Shown here in pieces: positions 7,212 through 15,204 of a stretch of 43,174 bases of DNA. The notes below the pieces were generated by a model. The model worked only from the letters and a program-made list of their open reading frames with translations. It made no database searches and was not told the DNA's origin. This stretch comes from an uncultured Thermoleophilia bacterium (lineage in GTDB: Bacteria > Actinomycetota > Thermoleophilia > UBA2241), in NCBI GenBank assembly GCA_903927755.1, contig CAIYOD010000017.1:1-43174 (forward strand). The letters run 5' to 3'. A program made the position numbers and the translations under genes. Every line of letters starts with the position of its first letter. Positions within the stretch are counted from its first letter, which is position 1.

Positions 7212-7217
7212 TAGAGT
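7212..7217 (+). promoter_or_regulatory. -10 box of a leaderless promoter (YbdK gene)
   Basis: TAGAGT ends 8 nt before the ATG at 7226, so transcription should start at or within a base or two of the start codon. No SD is present, which fits a leaderless mRNA. Confidence 0.5.
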
Positions 7218-7225
7218 GCTCCCCG

Positions 7226-8416
7226 ATGGGAGCCGACCACGATGCATATTTCGACGAGGTCGAGGCGCGGTTCGAGAACGCGCACGACCTCGACCTCGGG
7301 CTCGAAGAGGAGTTCCAGGTCCTCGACCGGGAGACGCTCGCGCTCACCGGCGCCTTCGAGGTGCTGCGCGACTCGGCGCCGTCCCGCCTGCGCGAGCGCA
7401 TCGCCGGTGAGCTGCTCACCTCGGAGATCGAGATCAGTACGCCGCGCACGCTGCACTTCGGGCAGGCGGCGAAGCAGCTCCTGCTCAACCGCGCCGAGCT
7501 GTTCGCCCACGCGGACGCCCAAGGCTACGCTCTCGGCTCCACGGGCACGCATCCGTTCTCGGGCTGGAAGGACCAGCAGATCGTCGACACGCCGCACTAC
7601 CGGCTGGTCGAGGAGCGGCTCAAGTACGTGGCCTGGCGCAACAACACCTGGGCGGCGCACGTGCACGTCGGCGTGCGCGGCTGCGACCGCGCGGTGGCCG
7701 TCTGCGACGCACTCCGCACTTACCTGCCTCACCTGCTCGCCCTCTCCGCCAACTCACCGTTCATCGAGGACGTGTGGACCCGCCTGCACTCGGTGCGCAC
7801 GCAGACCTTCGTCCGCATGTTCCCGCGCTGCGGCATCCCCGACGTCTTCGGTACCTGGGCTGCGCACCGGAGCTTCTACGAGGAGCTCGTCGACACCAAC
7901 TGCATCCAGGAGTTCACGCAGATCTGGTGGTCGGTGCGGCCGCACCACCGCTTCGGCACGGTCGAGGTCCGCATCTGCGACGCGCAGACCGAGGCGTGGG
8001 AGAGCCTGGCCATCTCGTCGCTCACCGTGGGACTGATCGCTCACCTCACGCGGATCTACGACGAAGGCCTGCCGCTGCCGATCCTCGAGACGCGGTACGT
8101 GGAGGAGAACCTGTGGCGGGCCATCCGCTATGGGCTCGACGGCAAGCTGGTGGACTGGGCCATGGGCGAGGAGTTGCCGGCGGCCGACGCGGTGCGTCAT
8201 CTCGTGGAGCTGGCCGCGCCCTATGCCGACGCGATCGGCCTCAGCCCGCACCTCGCCGACGTGGAGCGCATGCTGCGGGACGGGAACGGCGCCCAGCAGC
8301 AGGCTCGAGCTCACGTCGAGGGTAAGAGTCTGCTGGAGGTATTCGCCGGCACGGTGGCCGACGCGCATCGCAGCTCGGTGGCGCCCACCGTCGACACGCA
8401 GGGAGAAACGAGATGA
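7226..8416 (+). CDS. YbdK-type carboxylate-amine ligase (GCS2 family)
   Basis: 396 residues, matching the usual 370-400 of the glutamate-cysteine ligase type 2 family. The N-terminal LGLEEEFQVLD provides the acidic metal-ligand motif, followed by NNTWAAHVHVGV, GTWAAHRSFYEEL and WWSVRPHHRFGTVEVRICD. Members join glutamate or another acid to an amine using ATP; actinobacterial relatives include EgtA and YbdK-like enzymes of unknown substrate. The product could be a thiol precursor, but no ergothioneine or mycothiol genes are nearby. The ATG is probably used in a leaderless mRNA (TAGAGT 8 nt upstream). Its stop overlaps the start of the next gene by 4 nt (ATGA), so the two are coupled. Confidence 0.85.
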   Translation: MGADHDAYFDEVEARFENAHDLDLGLEEEFQVLDRETLALTGAFEVLRDSAPSRLRERIAGELLTSEIEISTPRTLHFGQAAKQLLLNRAELFAHADAQGYALGSTGTHPFSGWKDQQIVDTPHYRLVEERLKYVAWRNNTWAAHVHVGVRGCDRAVAVCDALRTYLPHLLALSANSPFIEDVWTRLHSVRTQTFVRMFPRCGIPDVFGTWAAHRSFYEELVDTNCIQEFTQIWWSVRPHHRFGTVEVRICDAQTEAWESLAISSLTVGLIAHLTRIYDEGLPLPILETRYVEENLWRAIRYGLDGKLVDWAMGEELPAADAVRHLVELAAPYADAIGLSPHLADVERMLRDGNGAQQQARAHVEGKSLLEVFAGTVADAHRSSVAPTVDTQGETR

Positions 8417-9003
8417 GCGAACCGAACGAGCGTGGCCGGGTGGTGTCGGACGAAGAGCGGGCGCGGGCGATGCTGGAGCAGCTCAAGAGTGTGCACGCGG
8501 TCGACATCGGCCGCGACATGGTCATCGCGGCGGTCAACTACAGCTACCCGAAGCTCGGCCTCTCGGACGAGACGCGCGCGGTCCGGGACCTCGACGACGT
8601 GCGCGTCTCCATCGAGCTGATCCGGGCGATCCTCGAGGTGCTGGAGCGAGAGCACGCCGGAGAGAAGACGAGCGACCTGCACGACACGCTCGCACAGATG
8701 CAGCTGGCGTACGCGCACGCGGTGCAGCTGGCCAATGCCGAGCGCGCCGCCGCCGCGGGCGAGCCCGACACGTCGGCCGCCGCGACGGAGCCTGCCGCGG
8801 ACGTGGCGGCATCGGCGGAGGCGGACGAGGCGGCGGGCGACGGGGCATCGGCGTACGCGGACGTGGCGGCGGACGCCTCTGGCCCGCGGGGAGAGCCGGT
8901 GATCGAGAAGAAGCCGACGGCCGGCAAGAAGGCGCCGGCGAAGAAGAAGCCGGCCGCGAAGAGAAAGCCGGCCACGAAGAAGAAGCCGGTCGGCGACGGC
9001 TGA
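8413..9003 (+). CDS. DUF1844-like protein with histone-H1-like Lys/Ala/Pro tail
   Basis: 196 residues in three parts. Residues 1-110 form a helical domain (MVIAAVNYSYPKLGL, then DLDDVRVSIELIRAILEVLE) that resembles DUF1844. Residues 110-160 are an Ala/Asp/Glu-rich acidic linker. Residues 165-196 are a basic tail of KKP/KKA repeats (KKAPAKKKPAAKRKPATKKK) like histone H1 or the tails of actinobacterial HU. The tail suggests nucleic-acid or polyanion binding; this is inference. It is translationally coupled to the YbdK gene (ATGA overlap). A 27-bp gap separates it from the convergent DUF1638 gene. Confidence 0.75.
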   Translation: MSEPNERGRVVSDEERARAMLEQLKSVHAVDIGRDMVIAAVNYSYPKLGLSDETRAVRDLDDVRVSIELIRAILEVLEREHAGEKTSDLHDTLAQMQLAYAHAVQLANAERAAAAGEPDTSAAATEPAADVAASAEADEAAGDGASAYADVAADASGPRGEPVIEKKPTAGKKAPAKKKPAAKRKPATKKKPVGDG

Positions 9004-9030
9004 CCGGCCTGCGTGGCCGAGCTTCCGGCG

Positions 9031-9711
9031 TCAGGTCCCGGAGAGCTCCCAGAAGCGGGACTCGTCGAGCTCCTCGCCGGGCTCGACGCAGATGAACTCC
9101 TCGTCGTGCGGCCCCGCGACCAGCTTCTCGAGGAAGCGCAGCGAGCCTGTGAGATCCTCCAGCGGCAGGTCGTAGAAGCGGCTCACCGTCTCCAGGTATT
9201 CTCGCTTGTCCTCGAGTCCCGTGACGCCGGGCGTCTCGATGATGGCAAGCCGCGTGTAGTGCTCCATGATGAGCCGCGCCACGTAGGCCGCCTTCTCCTC
9301 GCCGTACTTGGGGACGATGGCGAGGTACTCCTTGTACGGATCGTCGATGAAGTCGACCCACCCGCGCGTGTAATAGTACGTCCCGGGCTGGGCGCCGTGC
9401 TCTTCGAGGTACCGCGCCCGCGAGCCCAGCAGCAGGGAGATGCAGTCGTCCGCGGCCGGCAGCACCAGGCGGTGCTCTCCGCCCTTGAGTCCGACGGTGC
9501 CGTTGCTGCAGCGGGCGCACGAAAGGTAGATGTCGCAGTCGCCCGGGGTGCCGTCGATGCGCTCCTGGAGCGCGGCCCGCAGCCGGTCAGGATAGTCGTG
9601 CAGCGCGCCGTCGACGAACTCGACCTCGAGGCCGCGGCCGTCGCGCTCGAGCACGGCCTCGATCTCGTTGCGGAGCACCTCACAGCTGACGATCTTCGGC
9701 GGCGGCGTCAT
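9031..9711 (-). CDS. DUF1638 protein
   Basis: 226 residues, with the ATG at 9711. Features resembling DUF1638 are an early Cys (KIVSCEVLRNEIEAVL), DCDIYLSCARCSNGTVGL, an AADDCISLLLGS stretch and YYYTRGWVDF. DUF1638 genes are often found near corrinoid methyltransferases, and their function is not established. Here it has no methyltransferase neighbour, but a cobalamin adenosyltransferase lies about 1.1 kb away on the opposite strand. A TACCAT hexamer 6 nt before the ATG implies a leaderless transcript. A longer frame extends to 10746 but is antisense to the next gene and was not used. Confidence 0.8.
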   Translation of the reverse strand: MTPPPKIVSCEVLRNEIEAVLERDGRGLEVEFVDGALHDYPDRLRAALQERIDGTPGDCDIYLSCARCSNGTVGLKGGEHRLVLPAADDCISLLLGSRARYLEEHGAQPGTYYYTRGWVDFIDDPYKEYLAIVPKYGEEKAAYVARLIMEHYTRLAIIETPGVTGLEDKREYLETVSRFYDLPLEDLTGSLRFLEKLVAGPHDEEFICVEPGEELDESRFWELSGT

Positions 9712-9717
9712 GCCCTC

Positions 9718-9723
9718 ATGGTA
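9718..9723 (-). promoter_or_regulatory. -10 box of a leaderless promoter (DUF1638 gene)
   Basis: On the minus strand, TACCAT is followed by 6 nt and the ATG at 9711. No SD is present. The spacing is the same type as seen before the genes at 7226, 25157 and 26120. Confidence 0.45.
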
Positions 9724-9836
9724 ACAGGACCATCCCGGTCCTGTCGCGCGGCCGACTCTGTCGCGAGAGCCGCGGTCGCTTGCCCGGAAGGGGCGCGGAG
9801 ACGGCCGGTACGTGTACGCCGCGAGGCGCCCTGCGG

Positions 9837-9842
9837 TAGCAT
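9837..9842 (+). promoter_or_regulatory. Candidate -10 box for the 3-hydroxybutyryl-CoA dehydrogenase operon
   Basis: TAGCAT lies 83 nt upstream of the GTG at 9926. It would start a leader of about 75 nt that contains a GC hairpin (CGCGCGCGG paired with CCGCGCGCG) and the SD GAGGAGG. It is the only plausible start point in front of this ten-gene run. Confidence 0.4.
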
Positions 9843-9925
9843 TGGCCTCTCGCATCCCGAGCAGACATCGTCGCGCGCGGCCTCCTGACGGGTCCGCGCG
9901 CGCTGCGACCACGAGGAGGACCAAC

Positions 9926-10780
9926 GTGAGCGTCAACAAGATCCTTGTCGCCGGCGCCGGCCAGATGGGCGCCGGCATCGCCCAGGTAGCCGCCGTCGCC
10001 GGCCTCGACGTCGTCATGATCGACGTCGCCGACGAGTTCATCGCCCGCGGCATGGCCGGTATCCAGAAGGGCCTCGGCCGGCTGGTCGACAAGGGCCGCA
10101 TGGAGGCCGACGCTCGCGACGCCGCGCTCGCCCGCATCACCACGAGCACCGACATGGCCGCAGGGGCCGACGCCGACCTGTTCATCGAGGCCGCACCCGA
10201 GTCCATGGACATCAAGCAGGGCCTGTTCGAGAGGGCGGACGCGACGCTGCGTCCCGACGCCATCATCGCCAGCAACACGTCGAGCCTCTCGGTCGGCAAG
10301 CTGGCAGCGTTCGTGACCGGCCCGGCCCGCTTCGTCGGCATCCACTTTTTCAACCCCGTGCCGATGATGGCGCTGGTCGAGGTCGTGGTGGGCAAGGAGA
10401 CGAGTGACACGACCGTCGCCGCCGCCCGCGCCTTCGCCGAGGCCGTCGGCAAGACGCCGATCACCGTCACCGACTCACCCGGCTTCGTCGTGAACCGGAT
10501 CCTCTTCCCGATGATCAACGAGGCCGCGAACGCGTACCACGAGAAGGTCGCGACCGCCGAGGACATCGACACGGGCATGAAGCTCGGCGCCAACTGGCCG
10601 ATGGGGCCGCTGGCTCTCGCCGATCTGGTCGGGCTCGACACCACCTCGGCGATCCTCGAGACGCTGGAGCGCGAGCTCGGCGACGCGAAGTACAAGCCCA
10701 GCCCGGCGCTGACGGAGCTCCGCGACGCGGGCAAGCTCGGCCGCAAGACGGGCTCGGGCTTCTACGACTACGGAAAGTGA
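9926..10780 (+). CDS. 3-hydroxybutyryl-CoA dehydrogenase
   Basis: 284 residues, the normal family length. The GTG at 9926 follows GAGGAGG. The N-terminal Rossmann fold has VAGAGQMGAGIAQ for NAD(P) binding. Later motifs are ASNTSSLSV, the catalytic region HFFNPVPMMALVEVV (His-Glu pair) and DSPGFVVNRILFPMINEA. It oxidises or forms 3-hydroxybutyryl-CoA in the butyryl-CoA/PHB or fatty-acid pathway in the cytoplasm. No thiolase or crotonase is adjacent. It heads a run of ten genes on the plus strand and ends 7 nt before the cobalamin adenosyltransferase. Confidence 0.93.
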   Translation: MSVNKILVAGAGQMGAGIAQVAAVAGLDVVMIDVADEFIARGMAGIQKGLGRLVDKGRMEADARDAALARITTSTDMAAGADADLFIEAAPESMDIKQGLFERADATLRPDAIIASNTSSLSVGKLAAFVTGPARFVGIHFFNPVPMMALVEVVVGKETSDTTVAAARAFAEAVGKTPITVTDSPGFVVNRILFPMINEAANAYHEKVATAEDIDTGMKLGANWPMGPLALADLVGLDTTSAILETLERELGDAKYKPSPALTELRDAGKLGRKTGSGFYDYGK

Positions 10781-10787
10781 CACCGCG

Positions 10788-11315
10788 GTGAGTCCGCTCG
10801 AGCGCGGCTACGTCCAACTGTATACGGGCGACGGCAAGGGCAAGACTACCGCCGCGCTGGGTCTCGTGCTGCGCGCGCTCGGCCAGGGCCTGCGGCCGGC
10901 CGTGCTGCAGTTCATGAAGGCCGACCCGAACTGGGGCGAGATCGTCACGCTCAAGAGGTTCGGCGTACCGGTGCAGCAGTGCGGGCTCGACCACTGGGTG
11001 CGCGCCGGCAAGATCCCGGCCGAGGACCGGGCGGCGGCGGTCGAGGGCTTCGACCGCGCCAGGGCCCTGGTGGAGAGCGAAGACTTCGACGTGGTGGTGC
11101 TGGACGAACTCGTGACCGCCGTGTTCTTCGAGCTCGTCCCGCTGAGCTCCGTCCTCGAGCTCATCGCCGCCAAGCCGGCGGCCGTGGAACTGGTGATCAC
11201 CGGTCGCCGCGCGCCCGATGAACTCGTCGCGGCAGTCGACCTCGCGACCGAGATGCGGCCGCTCAAGCACTACTACGACGCCGGCGTCCAGGCGCGGCCG
11301 GGCATCGAGTTCTGA
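10788..11315 (+). CDS. cobO: Cob(I)alamin / cob(I)yrinic acid a,c-diamide adenosyltransferase (CobO/BtuR type)
   Basis: 175 residues with the family's altered P-loop YTGDGKGKTTAALG near residue 12, LQFMKADPNWGE, and DFDVVVLDELVTA as the Walker B-like segment. It transfers the adenosyl group of ATP to the cobalt of reduced corrinoids to make adenosylcobalamin. No other B12 synthesis genes are in the window, so it may serve salvage. The GTG start lies 7 nt after the preceding stop and lysA follows after 13 nt, so it is in the same operon. Confidence 0.92.
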   Translation: MSPLERGYVQLYTGDGKGKTTAALGLVLRALGQGLRPAVLQFMKADPNWGEIVTLKRFGVPVQQCGLDHWVRAGKIPAEDRAAAVEGFDRARALVESEDFDVVVLDELVTAVFFELVPLSSVLELIAAKPAAVELVITGRRAPDELVAAVDLATEMRPLKHYYDAGVQARPGIEF

Positions 11316-11328
11316 CGGAGGCCGTGCC

Positions 11329-12648
11329 GTGACGCACACGCTCATCTATCCGCACACCACCGTGCACAACGCCGCCGGGCACCTCGAGATCGGCGGCTGC
11401 GACGTCGTCGACCTCGCGCGCGAGTTCGGCACGCCGCTGTTCATCTACGACGAGCAGACGCTGCGCGACCAGTGCCGCGCCTATCACGCCGCCTTCGGCG
11501 CGCGCACGGATCTCTACGAGATCGTGTACGCGAGCAAGGCGTTCAGCTGCCGCGCGATGGCGGAGCTGGTCGCGCAGGAAGACCTGTCGCTGGACGTCGC
11601 CACCGGCGGCGCGCTGGCGGCCGCCCGCGCCGCCGGCTTCCCGGCCGGGCGCATCTACTTCCACGGCAACAACAAGTCGCCGGCGGAGATCGAGGCCGGG
11701 CTCGACGCCGGCATCGGCCACTTCGTCGTCGACTCGTTCGAGGAGATCGAGCGGCTGGAGGCGGCCGCGGCCGTCCGCGGCCGCACCCAGGACGTGCTCG
11801 TGCGCGTCACGCCGGGCGTGCGCCCCAACACGCACGACTTCGTCCAGACCGGCCAGCAGGACAGCAAGTTCGGCTTCGGTCTGGCCGACGGGCGCGCGCA
11901 CGAGGCGGTCGGCCGCCTCAAGGACGCGCCCCATCTGCAGCTCGTCGGGGTGCACGCGCACATCGGCTCGCAGATCTTCGAGCTCGACTCGTACCAGCGG
12001 GAGGTCGAGGTGCTCTTCGTCGCCATCGACGACTGGCGCCGCGCTTTCGGCTTCGAGTGCCGCATCTTCAACATCGGCGGCGGCCTGGGCATCCGCTACA
12101 TCTCTACCGACCAGCCCAGCTCCATCGCGGAGTTCGCGGAGATCGCCGTCACCGCGGTGCGCGCCGGGGCGGAGAAGCACGGCATGCCCATGCCGAGGCT
12201 GTTCGTCGAGCCCGGGCGCAGCATCGCCGGCAAGGCGGCCGTGACCGCGTACACGGTGGGGACGGTCAAGGTCATCCCCGGCGTGCGCACGTACGTGGCC
12301 GTGGACGGCGGCATGAGCGACAACCTGCGGCCGATGCTCTACGACTCCAAGTACGAGGCGATGCTGGCGAACAAGGCCGAGGAGCCGGCGACGGACGTGG
12401 TCACCATCGCCGGCAAGCACTGCGAGTCCGGCGACGTGCTGGTGCGCGACGTGCACGTCGCGCCGCCCGAGCCGGGCGACGTCCTGGTCACGCCGAGCAC
12501 CGGCGCCTATGGCTACGCGATGGCCAACAACTACAACGCGCAGCCGCGCCCGGCCGTGGTCATGGTCGGCGGCGGCCGGGCGCACGTCATCATCGAACGA
12601 GAAACCTGGGACGACGTGCTGCGTCTGCAGCGGCCGCTCGCCCCGTGA
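11329..12648 (+). CDS. lysA: Diaminopimelate decarboxylase
   Basis: 439 residues. GGAG lies 8 nt before the GTG at 11329. It is a fold-type III PLP enzyme: YASKAFSC gives the Schiff-base lysine (Lys70), GVHAHIGSQI and FNIGGGLGIRY bind PLP phosphate, and CESGDVL supplies the catalytic Cys from the partner subunit. It decarboxylates meso-DAP to L-lysine, the last step of lysine synthesis. It lies directly before hom, a common actinobacterial order for the aspartate-derived amino acids. Confidence 0.96.
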   Translation: MTHTLIYPHTTVHNAAGHLEIGGCDVVDLAREFGTPLFIYDEQTLRDQCRAYHAAFGARTDLYEIVYASKAFSCRAMAELVAQEDLSLDVATGGALAAARAAGFPAGRIYFHGNNKSPAEIEAGLDAGIGHFVVDSFEEIERLEAAAAVRGRTQDVLVRVTPGVRPNTHDFVQTGQQDSKFGFGLADGRAHEAVGRLKDAPHLQLVGVHAHIGSQIFELDSYQREVEVLFVAIDDWRRAFGFECRIFNIGGGLGIRYISTDQPSSIAEFAEIAVTAVRAGAEKHGMPMPRLFVEPGRSIAGKAAVTAYTVGTVKVIPGVRTYVAVDGGMSDNLRPMLYDSKYEAMLANKAEEPATDVVTIAGKHCESGDVLVRDVHVAPPEPGDVLVTPSTGAYGYAMANNYNAQPRPAVVMVGGGRAHVIIERETWDDVLRLQRPLAP

Positions 12649-12673
12649 CCCTGCGGACGCGGAGGGGACCAGA

Positions 12674-13966
12674 GTGGACAGCATAGGCATCGGGCTCCTC
12701 GGGTACGGCACCGTCGGGTCCGGCGTGGGCAAGCTCCTGAAGAAGAACGCCGAAGACATCACGCTCGCCACCGGCAAGCAGGTCACGCTGAAGCGGGTGC
12801 TCGAGAAGGACCCGGGCTTCACGCACCCGGACCTCGAGCCCGGCCTGGTCACGACGCGGATCGAGGACATCCTCGAAGACCCGGAGATCCAGGTCGTCGT
12901 CGAGCTCATCGGCGGGACGGGCGCGGCGCTCGACTTCCAGCTCCGCGCCCTCAGGGCAGGCAAGAACGTCGTGACGGCCAACAAGCAGCTCCTGGCGCAG
13001 CACGGCGCGGAGCTGTTCGCCGCGGCGGAGGAGAGCGGCGTGCACCTCCGCTTCGAGGCCAGCGCCGTCGGCGCCGTCCCGGTGATCAAAGTCCTGCGCG
13101 AGTCCCTGGTCGCGGCCGAGGTCAAGACCGTGTTCGGCATCGTCAACGGCACGACCAATTACATGCTGAGCGAGATGGCCGAGACCGGGGCCGGGTACGA
13201 CGACGTGCTCGCGGAGGCCCAGCGGCTCGGCTACGCCGAGGCCGACCCGACCGAGGACGTCGGCGGCAAGGACGCCGCGGCCAAGATGGCGATCCTCAGC
13301 TCGATCGCCTTCCACAGCCGCACCGGCCTCGACGACGTCCCGTACGAGGGCATCACCAAGGTCTCGTCCACCGACATCGCCCATGGCGTGCGACTCGGCC
13401 TGACCGCCAAGCTCCTCGGCGTGGCCAAGCTCATCGACGGGCGCATGAACGTGCGCGTCTACCCGGCGTTCCTCCCGAAGTCGCACCCGCTGGCCGGCGT
13501 GGCCGGGGCGTACAACGCCGTGTTCCTGACCAGCGACGCGTTCGACGAGATCATGCTCTTCGGCCCCGGCGCGGGCAGCGTCCCGACTGCGTCTGCGGTG
13601 ATCGGGGACGTCATCTCGGTGGTCAACACGGTGAAGGGCAGCTTCGTGCAGAACTGTCTCTGCTACAAGGACGTCCCGTTCTTCCCCGACGACGACATGG
13701 TCTCGAGGTTCTACCTCAGGTTGAGGGTGAACGACCAGCCGGGCGTGCTCGCCAAGGTGAGCGCGCTGTTCGGCGACCACGGCGTCAGCATCCATTCCAT
13801 GGTTCAAGAGGGCGGCGGCCAAGAGGCCGAGCTCGTCCTGCTGCTGCATCCGGTGCGCGAGGCGCAGTTCTTCGCCGCGCTCGACCAGATCAGCGCCCTG
13901 CCGGACGTGCACGGCGACCCGGCGGTCATCCGCGTTGAAGGCGAGGAGAGGAGACAGCATGACTGA
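12674..13966 (+). CDS. hom: Homoserine dehydrogenase with ACT domain
   Basis: 430 residues. GGAGGGG lies 7 nt before the GTG at 12674. The N-terminal NAD(P) fold has GLLGYGTVGSGV, then TANKQLLAQHG and EASAVGAVPVI. The catalytic domain carries GIVNGTTNYML and YAEADPTEDVGGKDAAAKMAIL with the substrate Lys and acidic residues. A C-terminal ACT domain (RVNDQPGVLAKVSALFGDHGVSIHSMVQ) suggests feedback control by threonine. It reduces aspartate semialdehyde to homoserine. thrC does not follow; the next gene, a phosphofructokinase, overlaps it by 8 nt, which is unusual and implies co-expression. Confidence 0.96.
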   Translation: MDSIGIGLLGYGTVGSGVGKLLKKNAEDITLATGKQVTLKRVLEKDPGFTHPDLEPGLVTTRIEDILEDPEIQVVVELIGGTGAALDFQLRALRAGKNVVTANKQLLAQHGAELFAAAEESGVHLRFEASAVGAVPVIKVLRESLVAAEVKTVFGIVNGTTNYMLSEMAETGAGYDDVLAEAQRLGYAEADPTEDVGGKDAAAKMAILSSIAFHSRTGLDDVPYEGITKVSSTDIAHGVRLGLTAKLLGVAKLIDGRMNVRVYPAFLPKSHPLAGVAGAYNAVFLTSDAFDEIMLFGPGAGSVPTASAVIGDVISVVNTVKGSFVQNCLCYKDVPFFPDDDMVSRFYLRLRVNDQPGVLAKVSALFGDHGVSIHSMVQEGGGQEAELVLLLHPVREAQFFAALDQISALPDVHGDPAVIRVEGEERRQHD

Positions 13967-15155
13967 CAAGAAGGGCCGGATCGGCATCCTCACCGGCGGC
14001 GGCGACATCCCCGGGCTCAACCAGGCCATCCGCGGTGTCACGCTGCGCGCGCTCAGCGAAGGCTTCGAGGTCGTCGGCATCCGTCGCGGCTGGGCGGGGC
14101 TCATCAACCTGGTCCGCGACGCCGGCGCCGACAACAGCGAGTGGATCCTGCCGCTCGACAAGGGCATCGTCGAGCGCTATGCGTACTCCGGCGGCACCTT
14201 TCTGCACTCGTCGCGCACGCGCCCGAGCACGGTGCCGCTGAAGGACGTTCCGGCGCACCTCAAGGACAAGTACACCGCCGAGAAGAACGACCTCACGGAC
14301 GAGGTGATCGCCAACCTGGAGTTCCTCGGCATCGACTATCTGGTGCCCGCCGGCGGCGACGACACGCTCAGCTACGCCGTCGAGCTCGGCCGCCGCGGGT
14401 TCCCCGTCGTCGCCATCCCCAAGACCATGGACAACGACGTCCCCGGCACCGACTACTGCATGGGCTTCGGCACCTGCGTCAACCGCACCATCGCGATGGC
14501 CCGCCAGGTCACCAGTTCGGCCACGTCGCACGAGCGCATCGTCGTGCTCGAGGTCTTCGGCCGCTACGCCGGCTTCACGGCGCTGCTGCCGACCTTCGCC
14601 GGCGCCGCCGACCGCTGCGTGATCCCCGAGGCCGAGTTCGACATGGAGAAGCTCGCCGAGCTTCTGGTCGCCGATCGCAACGGCCGGCCCGAGGGCTACT
14701 CGGTCTGCATCGTCAGCGAGGGCGCCATGCCGTCCGGCGGTGAGATGGTGTTCATGGCCGGCGAGAAGGACATGTTCGGCCACGCCAAGCTCGGCGGCAT
14801 CGGCCAGAACGTGAGCAACAAGATCAAGGAGCTTGCCCCCAAGTACAACGGCGGCAAGAAGATCGACATGATCAGCATGAACCTGAGCTATCTGGTGCGC
14901 AGCGGCGCGCCGGACGCGATCGACTGCATCGTGCCGACCGCCTACGGCAACCTCGCCGTGGACCTGATCCTCAAGGGCGAGACCGGCCGCATGGTCGCGC
15001 TGGCGAACGGCCGCTACGGGTCGGTGCCGATCGACGAGGTCGTCTCGACCAAGAAGGTCGTCGACGTCGCGCGCTGCTACGACGCGGAGCGCTTCCGTCC
15101 CAAGTACGACGGGCTGGCCGGCCTGCCGCTCATGGTGCTCGGCGGCTCCGCGTGA
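13959..15155 (+). CDS. 6-phosphofructokinase, probably pyrophosphate-dependent
   Basis: 398 residues. GGAGAGGAG precedes the ATG at 13959, which overlaps hom by 8 nt. The PFK fold is clear (ILTGGGDIPGLNQAI, RRGWAGL). At the phosphoryl-donor site it reads GGDD (132-135) and PKTMDND (154-160), in place of the GGDG and PGTIDND of ATP-type E. coli PFK. Asp135 and Lys155 at these two places are the residues that mark PPi-dependent enzymes; Asp158 is the catalytic base. It phosphorylates fructose 6-phosphate, reversibly if PPi is the donor. A ppdK gene at 36343-39066 fits PPi-linked glycolysis. The donor is predicted from these residues only. Confidence 0.88.
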   Translation: MTDKKGRIGILTGGGDIPGLNQAIRGVTLRALSEGFEVVGIRRGWAGLINLVRDAGADNSEWILPLDKGIVERYAYSGGTFLHSSRTRPSTVPLKDVPAHLKDKYTAEKNDLTDEVIANLEFLGIDYLVPAGGDDTLSYAVELGRRGFPVVAIPKTMDNDVPGTDYCMGFGTCVNRTIAMARQVTSSATSHERIVVLEVFGRYAGFTALLPTFAGAADRCVIPEAEFDMEKLAELLVADRNGRPEGYSVCIVSEGAMPSGGEMVFMAGEKDMFGHAKLGGIGQNVSNKIKELAPKYNGGKKIDMISMNLSYLVRSGAPDAIDCIVPTAYGNLAVDLILKGETGRMVALANGRYGSVPIDEVVSTKKVVDVARCYDAERFRPKYDGLAGLPLMVLGGSA

Positions 15156-15204
15156 GCGACGCCGGCCGAAGGATCGGGCCGTGCCGGCCGGGGAGGAGGG
15201 GCTG

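Noticed and set aside
9712-10746. Upstream extension of the DUF1638 gene
   Set aside because: The extension lies antisense to the 3-hydroxybutyryl-CoA dehydrogenase gene and has low-complexity translation; DUF1638 similarity starts at the ATG at 9711.
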